A stretch of 64,000 bases of DNA from JAEEJA01 sp036343175 (GTDB lineage: Bacteria; Bacillota; Clostridia; Lachnospirales; Lachnospiraceae). The notes beneath the pieces are model-generated. The model did not search any database. It saw only the letters and a program-made list of their open reading frames with translations, and was not told the DNA's origin. Position numbers and translations under genes: made by a program. Positions 24,204 to 33,649 of the stretch are shown piece by piece (the first letter of the stretch is position 1; every line of letters begins with the position of its first letter). The stretch lies in the NCBI GenBank assembly GCA_036343175.1, contig JAZASR010000007.1, positions 1 to 64,000 on the forward strand, in the 5' to 3' direction.

Positions 24204-26114
24204 ATGCACAAGGAATTTTTGATGGGCAATCAGGCGATAGGTTTAGGGGCCCTGGCAGCAGGAGTAAGTGTGGTGGCAGGCTATCCCGGAACTCCTTCTA
24301 CAGAGGTGCTTGAGACAGTCGCAAAGAGAAAGACAGGCAATGTTTACGTAGAATGGTCGGTAAATGAGAAAGCAGGACTTGAAGTGGCTGCAGGTGCCGC
24401 ATACACAGGTGCCAGATCAATGGTCACAATGAAGCAGGTAGGACTTAATGTGGCTTCAGACCCGCTTATGAGCCTTGAGTACATAGGGGTCAAGGGAGGA
24501 ATGGTAATACTTGTTTCTGATGATCCCGGCCCTATTTCATCACAGACCGAGCAGGACACAAGGACATTCGGCATGTATTCAAAGATACCTGTTCTCGATC
24601 CGTCTTCGGTATCTGAGGCTTATCAGATGATCCAGGATGCATTTGAACTTTCTGAAAAATATCATACGCCTGTCATTTTCAGGCCTACTACAAGGGTAGA
24701 TCACGGCTATGAGGCTATAGATATAAAAGACCTTGAAGAATATAAAACTGTCGTCCCTGAGGGCTTTATAAAGGACTCGTCCCGCTGGGTGATCTTCCCT
24801 AAGCTTTCGGTTGTAAACCACGGTCTCATCGAAAAAAGAAATGAAGAGCTTGCTGAAATTTTTTCTGATTACAGGGGTAACTTTATCATCCCCGGGACCG
24901 GCAAATATAAGAATACAGGCATAGTGACTCATGGAATCAGTTATTCATATGTGATGGATGCACTTGAAGGTCACGAACACCCGGCAGTCCTTAAGGTAAG
25001 TACACCTTTCCCGTTTCCGGAACACCTTGCTCTTAAGTTCATGGAGGGGCTTTCAGAGATACTCTGTGTGGAGGAGCTTGATCCTGTACTCGAGAGAGCT
25101 CTTATATTTGCTGCTGGTAAGAACCATCTTTCTGTAAATATCCATGGCAAACTGGACCATATGGTGAAGAATGCCGGAGAGAATACTATTGATGAAGTAA
25201 AGGGCATACTTGACGGATTCTTAAGCAGGTACGATCCTGAAGCTTATGCATCTGACTCAATCGCCATTAATGATGACAAAGATGGTATTAGGGCTGACTT
25301 TAGGTCCGGGAACGATCCTCTTTCAAGCTGTGCCGGAAGCGCACCTGTCAGGCCTGATCTCCCTATACGTCCTCCTGTACTCTGTGCAGGCTGTCCTCAT
25401 CGTGCTTCATTCTATGCAGTAAAGAAAGCAATGAGGGGAAAGAAGACGATATATGCCGGAGATATAGGCTGTTATACACTTGGAAATGCCAAACCTCTGG
25501 ATATGTGTGACACCTGTCTCTGTATGGGTGCAGACATAACGATCGCCCAGGGCGTATACCACGTAGAGCCCGATACTGTTGCATTTTCATTCATCGGAGA
25601 TTCCACATTTTTCGCGTCAGGCATCACAGGCGTCATAAATGCTTTTTACAATCAGGCAAACATCACGGTGATAATTCTCGATAATTCTACTACAGCCATG
25701 ACAGGCCACCAGCCTCATCCGGGCACAGGACAGACCATGATGGGCGAGATCGTTGAAAAGGTAAGTATTGAGAACGTTCTCCGGGGTATAGGCCTTAAAA
25801 CAGTTGTCACTGTTGATCCGCTTGACTTTGACGATGCAGTTGATACGGTAAGGACCGTGTCTGAAGAGCCTGGTGTAAAGGCTATTATATTTAAGTCTCC
25901 ATGTATAGTTAAGTATAAGCCAAAGGGAGAAAGGTGCTTCGTAGAGCCTATTAAGTGCATCTCCTGCAGGAAGTGCATCAATACTCTCGGCTGCCCTGCC
26001 ATCATCATGAAAGACGGGAAGGCTTTTATAGATCAGTCTCTCTGCACAGGGTGTACCCTCTGCCAGAATGTATGTCCTGTAGGTGCCATAGAAGGAGGCT
26101 GTAAGAATGTCTGA
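24204..26114 (+). CDS. iorA: Indolepyruvate:ferredoxin oxidoreductase, alpha subunit
   Basis: A 636-residue thiamine-diphosphate enzyme that oxidatively decarboxylates aryl pyruvates made by transamination of Trp, Phe and Tyr, giving aryl-acetyl-CoA and reduced ferredoxin. The N-terminal domain has GYPGTPSTEV and EWSVNEKAG. The TPP site includes GDIGCYTLG and FIGDSTFFASGITG near residues 420-480. The C-terminus carries two 4Fe-4S ferredoxin motifs (CISCRKC...CP and CTGCTLC...CP). It is followed by iorB, and paaK lies a little further downstream. Confidence 0.95.
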   Translation: MHKEFLMGNQAIGLGALAAGVSVVAGYPGTPSTEVLETVAKRKTGNVYVEWSVNEKAGLEVAAGAAYTGARSMVTMKQVGLNVASDPLMSLEYIGVKGGMVILVSDDPGPISSQTEQDTRTFGMYSKIPVLDPSSVSEAYQMIQDAFELSEKYHTPVIFRPTTRVDHGYEAIDIKDLEEYKTVVPEGFIKDSSRWVIFPKLSVVNHGLIEKRNEELAEIFSDYRGNFIIPGTGKYKNTGIVTHGISYSYVMDALEGHEHPAVLKVSTPFPFPEHLALKFMEGLSEILCVEELDPVLERALIFAAGKNHLSVNIHGKLDHMVKNAGENTIDEVKGILDGFLSRYDPEAYASDSIAINDDKDGIRADFRSGNDPLSSCAGSAPVRPDLPIRPPVLCAGCPHRASFYAVKKAMRGKKTIYAGDIGCYTLGNAKPLDMCDTCLCMGADITIAQGVYHVEPDTVAFSFIGDSTFFASGITGVINAFYNQANITVIILDNSTTAMTGHQPHPGTGQTMMGEIVEKVSIENVLRGIGLKTVVTVDPLDFDDAVDTVRTVSEEPGVKAIIFKSPCIVKYKPKGERCFVEPIKCISCRKCINTLGCPAIIMKDGKAFIDQSLCTGCTLCQNVCPVGAIEGGCKNV

Positions 26115-26169
26115 TAGGAAGTCCGGTTTTTTAGTACAGTGAGAAAGAGTCTGAAGGAGGATGCTTAAA

Positions 26170-26739
26170 ATGTCTAAGAATATAATACTATGCGGAGTAG
26201 GCGGTCAGGGCACTATCCTTGCTTCATCACTTATAGCCGGTGCGGCCATGAAGAAGGGAATGAAAGTGAAAACAGCTGAAACCATAGGCATGGCTCAGCG
26301 CGGCGGAAGTGTATTCTCGAATATTAAGCTTGGTGAGGCATCATCGCCTCTTATAGGAAAGGGCGAAGCAGATATAATAATCGGATTTGAACCTGCAGAG
26401 GCTTTAAGAATGCTTCCATATCTTAGACCCGACGGAACTGTCATAGCAAGTACCCATCCTGTGATGCCCGTATCTGCTATGGTAGGCCAGTCACATTATG
26501 ACATTGAAGCCATTATTCTTTATTTAAAGAAAAGCGTTAATGATCTTTATCTTCTGGATACCGACAGGGCAATGGCAGATCTTAAGAACTCAAAGGTAAT
26601 GAACGTGCTTCTTCTGGGCGCAGCTGCCCGTACCGGGGTGCTGGGTCTTGAAGTACAGGATATAAAGCAGGCAGTGCTCGATAAAGTGCCGGAAAAGTTC
26701 CATGAGCTCAATATGAAGGCCCTGGATTACTCATTCTGA
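26170..26739 (+). CDS. iorB: Indolepyruvate:ferredoxin oxidoreductase, beta subunit
   Basis: A 189-residue gamma-type subunit of 2-oxoacid:ferredoxin oxidoreductases. GVGGQGT at the N-terminus and ETIGMAQRGGSVFS near residue 37 are diagnostic. AAGGAGG at 26154-26160 is nine bases before ATG 26170; the ATG at 26161 directly abuts it and is unlikely to be used. It forms the heterodimer with IorA. Confidence 0.93.
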   Translation: MSKNIILCGVGGQGTILASSLIAGAAMKKGMKVKTAETIGMAQRGGSVFSNIKLGEASSPLIGKGEADIIIGFEPAEALRMLPYLRPDGTVIASTHPVMPVSAMVGQSHYDIEAIILYLKKSVNDLYLLDTDRAMADLKNSKVMNVLLLGAAARTGVLGLEVQDIKQAVLDKVPEKFHELNMKALDYSF

Positions 26740-26920
26740 TATGAATGGAAAAGTATGATTATCTCCCGGTCTTCTGATGTGGATATATGAAAATTTTTGA
26801 TCTTTACGATAAGAATGAGATATATGATGATCTCCTGATAATATATATCAGGGCTTCGTATTTTCTTAAGATATAATAATATAGGGCGGTAATGTAATTT
26901 ATGAAAGGAAACATGTAACT

Positions 26921-28156
26921 ATGCACATTAATGATGAACAGATTGCTGAAGTTGACGCACAGATAAAGAGACTTGTAAAGTGCGACAATTTTTATGGAAA
27001 GAAGCTTAAGGAGGCCGGCATCAGTGGCATTAAGAGTGAAGAAGAGTTCTTAAACCTTCCTTTTTCACAGAAGCAGGATCTTAGAGATGCTTATCCGCTG
27101 GGGCTCATGGCAGTTCCGGAGGAAGAGATAGTTCGTATACACTCTTCATCAGGTACTACGGGGACCCCGGTCATCATACCTTATACCGCAAAAGATGTTG
27201 ATGACTGGGCGATCCAGTTCAGCAGATGCTATGAGATGGCAGGCATTACCAATAAAGACAGGCTCCAGATCACACCGGGCTACGGTCTGTGGACAGCAGG
27301 CATAGGCTTCCAGAACGGTGCCGAGAAGCTGGGGGCCATGACTATACCTATGGGACCTGGCAATACCAATAAACAGCTTCAGTTCATGATCGATATGAAG
27401 TCAACAGTCCTCTGCGCGACATCATCATATGCACTTCTCCTTGCAGAAGAGATCGAGAAGCGCGGCATTGGCGACCAGATCTGTTTAAAGAAGGGCGTTA
27501 TCGGTTCAGAGCGCTGGGGCGAGAAGATGAGAAACCGTATCAAAGGTGAGCTCGGTATTGAAATATATGATATTTATGGCCTGACGGAAATATATGGTCC
27601 CGGCATAGGCATAAGCTGCAGATACGAAGAAGGCATGCATATCTGGGACGATTATGTATACCTTGAGATCATAGACCCTAAGACCGGAAAGAATCTTCCT
27701 GACGGTGAGTGGGGTGAGATAGTTCTTACTACTCTTGTAAAAGAGGGAGCGCCTCTTATCCGCTATCGTACTCACGATATTTCAAGGATCATACCTGGTC
27801 AGTGCAAGTGCGGTTCAAGGTTCCCAAGGATCGACGTAATAGCAGGCAGAAGTGATGATATGATGAAGATCAAGGGCGTAAATGTATTCCCTAAGCAGAT
27901 AGAAGAGATCCTCGCTGAGTTCCCTGAGCTTTCAAGCGAGTATCAGATACATATCTCCCATCTTGAGGGCAAGGATACCATGCGTATATACGTTGAGACT
28001 ACCGGCGACATCGATTTCAAAGAAGAGTCTGATAAAGTAGCTGCCCGTGTAAAGGAAAGGATCGGATTCACACCTCTTGTAAAGGTAGTGGAGCTTGGAG
28101 TTCTTCCTAGGAGCGAGAAGAAGTCAAAGAGAGTCTTTGATGAGAGATATGAGTGA
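26921..28156 (+). CDS. paaK: Phenylacetate-CoA ligase
   Basis: A 411-residue adenylate-forming ligase that joins aryl acetates to CoA, or runs in reverse to conserve ATP from the aryl-acetyl-CoA made by IorAB. The P-loop SSSGTTGTP is near residues 72-80, then YGLTEIYGPG and the C-terminal DMMKIKGVNVFP hinge. In gut and rumen anaerobes this pair converts aromatic amino acids to aryl acetates. The IorAB-PaaK neighbourhood supports that role. Confidence 0.93.
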   Translation: MHINDEQIAEVDAQIKRLVKCDNFYGKKLKEAGISGIKSEEEFLNLPFSQKQDLRDAYPLGLMAVPEEEIVRIHSSSGTTGTPVIIPYTAKDVDDWAIQFSRCYEMAGITNKDRLQITPGYGLWTAGIGFQNGAEKLGAMTIPMGPGNTNKQLQFMIDMKSTVLCATSSYALLLAEEIEKRGIGDQICLKKGVIGSERWGEKMRNRIKGELGIEIYDIYGLTEIYGPGIGISCRYEEGMHIWDDYVYLEIIDPKTGKNLPDGEWGEIVLTTLVKEGAPLIRYRTHDISRIIPGQCKCGSRFPRIDVIAGRSDDMMKIKGVNVFPKQIEEILAEFPELSSEYQIHISHLEGKDTMRIYVETTGDIDFKEESDKVAARVKERIGFTPLVKVVELGVLPRSEKKSKRVFDERYE

Positions 28157-28187
28157 TAAATAATTATAGCAAGGATATAAAAAGATT

Positions 28188-29057
28188 ATGAAGATATCAG
28201 AAGTTCTAAGTCAGAATAAGGTAACTGTTTCCATGGAGGTCTTCCCGCCTAAGAAGGATACAAGCTATGAAAGGGTCGTATCTGCTGTCAATGAGATCGC
28301 AGAACTCAAACCATCATTCATGAGCTGTACGTATGGCGCGGGCGGGGGGACCAGCAGATATACCATTGACATAGCTAAGAGGATAAAAGCGAAAGGTGTA
28401 CCGTCTATTGCCCATCTTACCTGTATAACATCCACGAGGGAGAATATCGGGACTCAGATCAATTCTATTAAAGAAGCCGGTATAGAGAATATCCTTGCCC
28501 TTCGCGGGGATATCCCTAAGGGCGTAGAATTCCCGGGCGGTGACGCATGTCAGTACAGACATGCGACCGATCTTATCGCTGATATAAAGAGGCTCTATCC
28601 TGAAGCCTGCATAGGAGGTGCCTGCTATCCTGAAAAGCACCCTGATGCAAAGACAAAGGATGAGGATATCCGGCATATAAAAGAGAAGACCATGGCCGGC
28701 TGTGAGTTTCTGACTACTCAGATGTTCTTCGATAATTCCGTATTCTTTAATTATATCTACAGGCTTCGTGATGCGGGAGTCCAGGTTCCTGTACTCGCAG
28801 GCATCATGCCCGTAACAACAGCCGCACAGATGAAAAGATCCGTAGAGCTTTCAGGCTGTATCATACCTCCACGTTTCAAGGCTATGGTAGATCAGTTCGG
28901 AGATACACCGTCAGCCATGAAACAGGCGGGCATCATATATGCGGCCGAGCAGATCGTTGAGCTGCTGGCAAATGGTGTCAGCCATATCCACATCTATACC
29001 ATGAATAAGCCTGATGTGGCCGAAGGGATCTTAAGCAGTCTTAAAGGGATCATCTGA
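28188..29057 (+). CDS. metF: 5,10-methylenetetrahydrofolate reductase
   Basis: A 289-residue flavin-dependent TIM-barrel enzyme that forms 5-methyl-THF for methionine synthesis. SMEVFPPKKD at the N-terminus, SCTYGAGGGT, ALRGDIP and TQMFFDN are the family landmarks. It starts 31 bp after paaK. The short gap has no room for a SAM riboswitch, so it probably shares the upstream transcript. Confidence 0.94.
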   Translation: MKISEVLSQNKVTVSMEVFPPKKDTSYERVVSAVNEIAELKPSFMSCTYGAGGGTSRYTIDIAKRIKAKGVPSIAHLTCITSTRENIGTQINSIKEAGIENILALRGDIPKGVEFPGGDACQYRHATDLIADIKRLYPEACIGGACYPEKHPDAKTKDEDIRHIKEKTMAGCEFLTTQMFFDNSVFFNYIYRLRDAGVQVPVLAGIMPVTTAAQMKRSVELSGCIIPPRFKAMVDQFGDTPSAMKQAGIIYAAEQIVELLANGVSHIHIYTMNKPDVAEGILSSLKGII

Positions 29058-29089
29058 AATTCTTTGCCGCAATATGAAAGGAGGGTAAA

Positions 29090-30475
29090 ATGAAAAGATT
29101 ATTATCACTTACAGTGATAATATTTACTGCTTTTATTTTGGCCTCATGCGGTCTTTCCGGCTCGGATGGCACTGTGATATTCGGCAGTCAGGCCTCGCCT
29201 TCTCCATTACCTTCTCCGGAGAACTTAAATACAGAGGAGGCCGGTATAATTATTAATGTTGAGGATACCCTTAATATGGTTACCATGAGGAAACTTTCCG
29301 GCCCGGATCTTCTGACTCTTAATTTCGATTCTGATTCATTGATCACCAATAAGTTCGGTCAGCCGGTCGATGCAGCTGATCTTGAGATCGGCATGGTCAT
29401 GAATGCGGTCTATGATATTCATTCATTGAGAATATCGTCGCTTTCAGTTCCGGAAGATGTATGGGAATATAAGGATGATGATTCACACAGCTTCTTAAAG
29501 GATCAGAATATGCTGAATATTGCTGAAGAGAGCTATCAATACGATCAGAATACATATATCAGCACAGGCGGTGTTGACAGCGTATCTGTCGACGACATTG
29601 ACCCTGCAGACGTGATAACGGTCCGCGGCAGAGGCATTAAGGTATATTCTATCGTTGTTTCCAATGGACATGGAACTATTACTTTCAGGCATTACAAGCC
29701 GTTCATTGGCGGTATGGCGACCATAGGCAGAGCCGCATATCAGAGCATTACCAGGAATATGAGCGTGGATGTGCCGGCCGGAACTTATTCAGTACTTTTA
29801 AGCAATGCCGGAATGACTGCGGAAAAGGAAGCGGTAGTCAGGTCAGGCAGAGAAACGGTTCTTGATTTTTCAGAATATAAGGCTGCCCCTGTACGCGCAG
29901 GGACTGTGAAGTTCAATATTGAGCCTTACGGCGCACTGCTCTCGATCAACGGAGTCAAAGTGAATTACCAGCAGGCGGTTCCTTTAAAATTCGGGTCATA
30001 TACCATAAGCGCTTCACTGGATGGTTATAATACCTACAGCGGCCTCATAAACGTAAGCCGAAGCTCTTCTTCAGTGAATATCAGGCTGTCTGAAGCCTCC
30101 GAATCTTCAAATGGAGGGCAGAATGGCGGTAATGAGAACAGCAATGCAGCCTCAACTTCAGATCCGGACTCAGATGCTGCAACAAAACAGATAGACTCCG
30201 ATCACGTGATAAAAGTGAACGCACCGGAAGGAGCATCTGTTTATCTTGATAACGTATATAAGGGCATAGCGCCATGTTCATTCACCAAGGTCATCGGCTC
30301 GAGAGTCATAACACTCTCCATGGCGGGATATTCCACAAAGTCTTATCAGGTCGACATCCTCGATGATGGAAAAGACAGCACTCTGTCATTTCCGGCTTTG
30401 CAGGAAGAAAGTCCCGACCAGGATTTTTCTCCTGCCTCTCCGACTTCAAGTCCTGAAACCGGCACTCTTCAATGA
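29090..30475 (+). CDS. PEGA-domain lipoprotein
   Basis: A 461-residue lipoprotein with lipobox LASC (Cys20). After a Pro/Ser-rich linker and a beta-rich region, two PEGA repeats can be seen: GTVKFNIEPYGALLSINGVK near residue 275 and VNAPEGASVYLDNVYKG near residue 380, separated by an Asn/Ser-rich linker. PEGA domains occur in surface proteins that associate with the cell wall or S-layer. The gene follows metF by 32 bp behind AAAGGAGG. The function is unknown. Confidence 0.8.
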   Translation: MKRLLSLTVIIFTAFILASCGLSGSDGTVIFGSQASPSPLPSPENLNTEEAGIIINVEDTLNMVTMRKLSGPDLLTLNFDSDSLITNKFGQPVDAADLEIGMVMNAVYDIHSLRISSLSVPEDVWEYKDDDSHSFLKDQNMLNIAEESYQYDQNTYISTGGVDSVSVDDIDPADVITVRGRGIKVYSIVVSNGHGTITFRHYKPFIGGMATIGRAAYQSITRNMSVDVPAGTYSVLLSNAGMTAEKEAVVRSGRETVLDFSEYKAAPVRAGTVKFNIEPYGALLSINGVKVNYQQAVPLKFGSYTISASLDGYNTYSGLINVSRSSSSVNIRLSEASESSNGGQNGGNENSNAASTSDPDSDAATKQIDSDHVIKVNAPEGASVYLDNVYKGIAPCSFTKVIGSRVITLSMAGYSTKSYQVDILDDGKDSTLSFPALQEESPDQDFSPASPTSSPETGTLQ

Positions 30476-30588
30476 TAGAATAATACTTTAATACCGGTGT
30501 CAGCGGATGATGGCTTACCCTTGAAAAATGCCATTAACTGGATTAAAATTATTGCAAATGTTTTTTTGAAAATGAAACAATATATGGG

Positions 30589-30662
30589 TGCCTTTAAGAG
30601 CTTTATAAATGCTCTGTTTAAACCATACAGTGCATTTAAAAGCTTCAAAAAAGCCCTGTTAA
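30589..30662 (+). repeat. Imperfect direct repeat before the second phospho-sugar mutase
   Basis: A segment of about 32 bp at 30589-30620 recurs at 30631-30662 with roughly three quarters identity (consensus TGC-TTTAA-AGCTT-A-AAA). In a short open frame it reads as AFKSF-x-x-AL twice. I see no start signal for that frame; the strong AAGGAGG after it belongs to the gene at 30688. Confidence 0.6.
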
Positions 30663-30687
30663 CACTTAACTTTAAGGAGGATTAAAG

Positions 30688-32421
30688 ATGGATTACAAGG
30701 ACTCTTACAATGAGTGGCTTACAGATCCTTATTTTGATGAAGAAACAAAAAAGGAACTTAAGTCGATCGCTGATGATGACAATGAGATCAAGGAGCGCTT
30801 CTATAAGGAGCTTGAGTTCGGAACTGCCGGGCTCCGCGGCATCATCGGCGCAGGAACGAACAGGATGAATATCTATACAGTAAGGAAGGCGACTCAGGGA
30901 CTTGCAGATTATATCAATTCACAGGGCAAGGCCGATATGGGTGTAGTCATTGGATATGATTCAAGACATATGTCGCCGGAGTTTGCTGATGAGTCCGCAC
31001 TCTGCCTTATTGCAAACGGTATAAAGGCTTATGTATTCGAGTCTCTTCGTCCTACACCTGAGATCTCATACGCGCTCAGAAAGCTTCATGCAGCAGCTGC
31101 CATAAACATTACAGCAAGTCATAATCCTGCAAAGTACAATGGCTATAAGGTATATTGGGAGGATGGAGCACAGATCACACCGCCTCATGATACGGGCATC
31201 ATGGATTGTGTAAAGAATGTTAAGGACTGGGCAAGCGTAAAGACCACCGATAAGGAAAGCGCTGTTAAGAACGGCATGTATATCCAGATCGGAAAGGATA
31301 TTGATGATCCATATATCGAAGAGCTCAAGAAGAACGTTATCCATATGGACAGCATTAAGGAAATGGGCGACAAGCTTAAAATCGTCTACACTCCTCTTCA
31401 TGGTACGGGAAATATCCCTGTAAGAAGAGTCCTTGAAGAGCTTGGTTTCAAGCATGTAACAGTAGTTCCCGAGCAGGAGAAGCCTGATGGCGATTTCCCT
31501 ACAGTCGATTATCCTAATCCGGAAAATAAGGCAGCATTCAAGCTTGCCCTTGACATTGCAAAAGAACAGGATGCTGATATTGCTCTTGCCACCGACCCTG
31601 ATGCAGACAGACTAGGCGTTTATGTAAAGGATACTGCTTCAGGTGAATATATTCCTCTTACCGGAAATATGTCGGGCTCACTTCTTGCTGAATATGAGCT
31701 TTCACAGATGAAGGCCCGCGACGGCAAGCTTCCTGCGGATGGCAAGCTCATAAAGACCATCGTTACATCCAATCTCGCAGATGCCGTTGCAGAAAATTAC
31801 GGAGTCGATGTTATAGAAGTCCTTACAGGCTTTAAATATATTGGTCAGCAGATCCTTAAGTTCGAGACCACAGGAAAAGGAACATATCTTTTCGGATTCG
31901 AAGAGAGCTATGGCTGCCTTATCGGTACACATGCAAGGGATAAGGATGCTGTCGATGCTACTATGGCTCTTTGCGAAGCAGCTGCTTACTATATGACAAA
32001 GGGTCTTACCCTATGGGATGTCATGATGGATATGTATAAGCGCTACGGATTCTATCAGGATGGCGTACAGTCCGTAACTATGGAGGGAATTGAAGGTCTC
32101 GCAAAGATAGGCAGGATCATGGATGAGCTCCGCAGCAATCCTCCAAAGGAATTCTGCGGTCATAAGGTACTCTCATTCAGAGATTATGAGAATGATAAGA
32201 TCCTTGATACCGCTACAGGCGATGTAAAGCCGACCGGTCTTCCGAAGTCCAATGTACTCTACTTCGATATGTCCGATAAGGTATGGATGTGTGTAAGACC
32301 TTCAGGTACTGAGCCAAAGATCAAGTTCTACTATGGTATAGTCGGCGGCAGCATGGAAGATGCCGATAAGAAGTCAAAGGCCATGGCTGATGCGGTCAAT
32401 GATCTTGTGCATTCCTTCTGA
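30688..32421 (+). CDS. Phospho-sugar mutase, paralogue 2
   Basis: A 577-residue alpha-D-phosphohexomutase, collinear with the product of 9919-11640 throughout. It keeps the GLRG motif, the TASHNPAKYNGYK phosphoserine loop, DPDADR, the FEESYG sugar loop and RPSGTEPK. Two nearly full-length paralogues 19 kb apart suggest division of labour (glucose versus mannose phosphates, or different expression) rather than recent duplication, since they differ at many positions. It is followed by a strong terminator. Confidence 0.92.
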   Translation: MDYKDSYNEWLTDPYFDEETKKELKSIADDDNEIKERFYKELEFGTAGLRGIIGAGTNRMNIYTVRKATQGLADYINSQGKADMGVVIGYDSRHMSPEFADESALCLIANGIKAYVFESLRPTPEISYALRKLHAAAAINITASHNPAKYNGYKVYWEDGAQITPPHDTGIMDCVKNVKDWASVKTTDKESAVKNGMYIQIGKDIDDPYIEELKKNVIHMDSIKEMGDKLKIVYTPLHGTGNIPVRRVLEELGFKHVTVVPEQEKPDGDFPTVDYPNPENKAAFKLALDIAKEQDADIALATDPDADRLGVYVKDTASGEYIPLTGNMSGSLLAEYELSQMKARDGKLPADGKLIKTIVTSNLADAVAENYGVDVIEVLTGFKYIGQQILKFETTGKGTYLFGFEESYGCLIGTHARDKDAVDATMALCEAAAYYMTKGLTLWDVMMDMYKRYGFYQDGVQSVTMEGIEGLAKIGRIMDELRSNPPKEFCGHKVLSFRDYENDKILDTATGDVKPTGLPKSNVLYFDMSDKVWMCVRPSGTEPKIKFYYGIVGGSMEDADKKSKAMADAVNDLVHSF

Positions 32422-32460
32422 TGATTCGGATAATGTTGTAATTTGGAAAAGTATGATAAA

Positions 32461-32494
32461 ATCACCGGCGGAAATTTCCGCCGGTGATTTTTTG
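32461..32494 (+). terminator. Intrinsic terminator after phospho-sugar mutase 2
   Basis: ATCACCGGCGGAA pairs with TTCCGCCGGTGAT around a tiny loop and runs into TTTTTT at 32489-32494. It lies 40 bp after the stop codon. Confidence 0.92.
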
Positions 32495-32601
32495 TGGACC
32501 GTTTTTAAATTTTCTCCGATAATATTCTGTGAATATTTATTATAATATTTATTGAAAATGTTCTCTATGTGATATGGTTATGAATACCGCATTTCGGCGC
32601 G

Positions 32602-32630
32602 TTGACAACTTTTTTCACTCCATATATACT
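32602..32630 (+). promoter_or_regulatory. Sigma-A promoter of degV-proA
   Basis: TTGACA at 32602-32607, a 17-bp spacer and TATACT at 32625-32630. It lies after the terminator and 65 bp before the DegV start codon. Confidence 0.8.
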
Positions 32631-32694
32631 TTCTGATCAGTAAAAGAAAATCCGTAAATTTTTATTACATATAAATATGGAAGGATGATAAATT

Positions 32695-33609
32695 ATGGAA
32701 AATACAGCGGTAATTACTGACAGCAACTGCGGTCTTACAGTTGATGAGGCAGAGCGTGAGGGCTTTTCTCTTGTAAATATGCCATTTCTCATTAATGGCA
32801 GGGTCTTCTATGAAAATGTGGACCTTACGCGTGATCAGTTCTTTTCCGAGCTTGAAAAGGGTTCTGACGTCGGTACGAGCCAGCCGACTATCGATGACGT
32901 GAAAAACGCCTGGGATACGGCACTGAAGACTCATGATACAGTCGTTTACATTCCTATGTCTTCAGGCCTTTCGGGTTCATGTTCTACTGCCATGATGTTA
33001 GCTGAGGATTATGACGGCAAGGTTCAGGTCGTTAATAATCAGCGTATCTCGGTAACTCAGATCCAGAGCGCCAGAGATGCTGTCGAGCTTGCCCGTGAAG
33101 GAAGGAGCGCAGCTGAGATAAAAAAGATCCTCGAGACCGTAAAGTTTGATTCAACCATCTATATTAAGCTTGATACACTTAAGTACTTAAAGAAGGGCGG
33201 CCGCATCACTCCTGCCGCAGCAGCCATAGGTACTGCTTTAAGGCTTAAGCCTGTACTTCAGATCCAGGGTGAGAAGTTGGATGCCTATACTATAGCAAGG
33301 ACAGAAAAGCAGGCCATGACAAAGATCCTCGGAGCTGTAGAGAATGACGTTGTTTCAAGATTCGGGGGCATGGCGAATAAAGATAATATCCACTTTGAGG
33401 TTTCAGGTACCTGCAGCAGGGATGAAATGGAAGCATTTGCAGATGAGATCCGGGCAAAGTTCGGTATAAGTGATGTGAACATTGCACCTCTGTCACTTTC
33501 AGTCGCCTGCCACATTGGTGAGGGCTCTATCGCAGCAGCCTGTTCTCTCGAAGTCCATGATGCATTCAATCGCCGTCTTGCTCTTGAAAATGAGAAAGAA
33601 ATATCGTAA
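32695..33609 (+). CDS. DegV family fatty-acid-binding protein
   Basis: A 304-residue DegV/EDD-fold protein. ITDSNCGL near the N-terminus, YIPMSSGLSGSC and LKYLKKGGRI are typical. Members bind a fatty acid and, in species with FakA, deliver it to the kinase as FakB; no FakA gene is in this window. GGAAGGATG precedes the ATG. proA follows 40 bp later, perhaps on the same transcript. Confidence 0.9.
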   Translation: MENTAVITDSNCGLTVDEAEREGFSLVNMPFLINGRVFYENVDLTRDQFFSELEKGSDVGTSQPTIDDVKNAWDTALKTHDTVVYIPMSSGLSGSCSTAMMLAEDYDGKVQVVNNQRISVTQIQSARDAVELAREGRSAAEIKKILETVKFDSTIYIKLDTLKYLKKGGRITPAAAAIGTALRLKPVLQIQGEKLDAYTIARTEKQAMTKILGAVENDVVSRFGGMANKDNIHFEVSGTCSRDEMEAFADEIRAKFGISDVNIAPLSLSVACHIGEGSIAAACSLEVHDAFNRRLALENEKEIS

Positions 33610-33649
33610 AAATGCTTTATCAGGTTCTTTTGTTAAGGAGGAAGACAAT

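Noticed and set aside
30497..30685. 62-codon frame with AFKSF repeats before the second mutase
   Set aside because: It starts at GTG without a ribosome binding site and the strong site at its end belongs to the next gene; better described as a DNA repeat.
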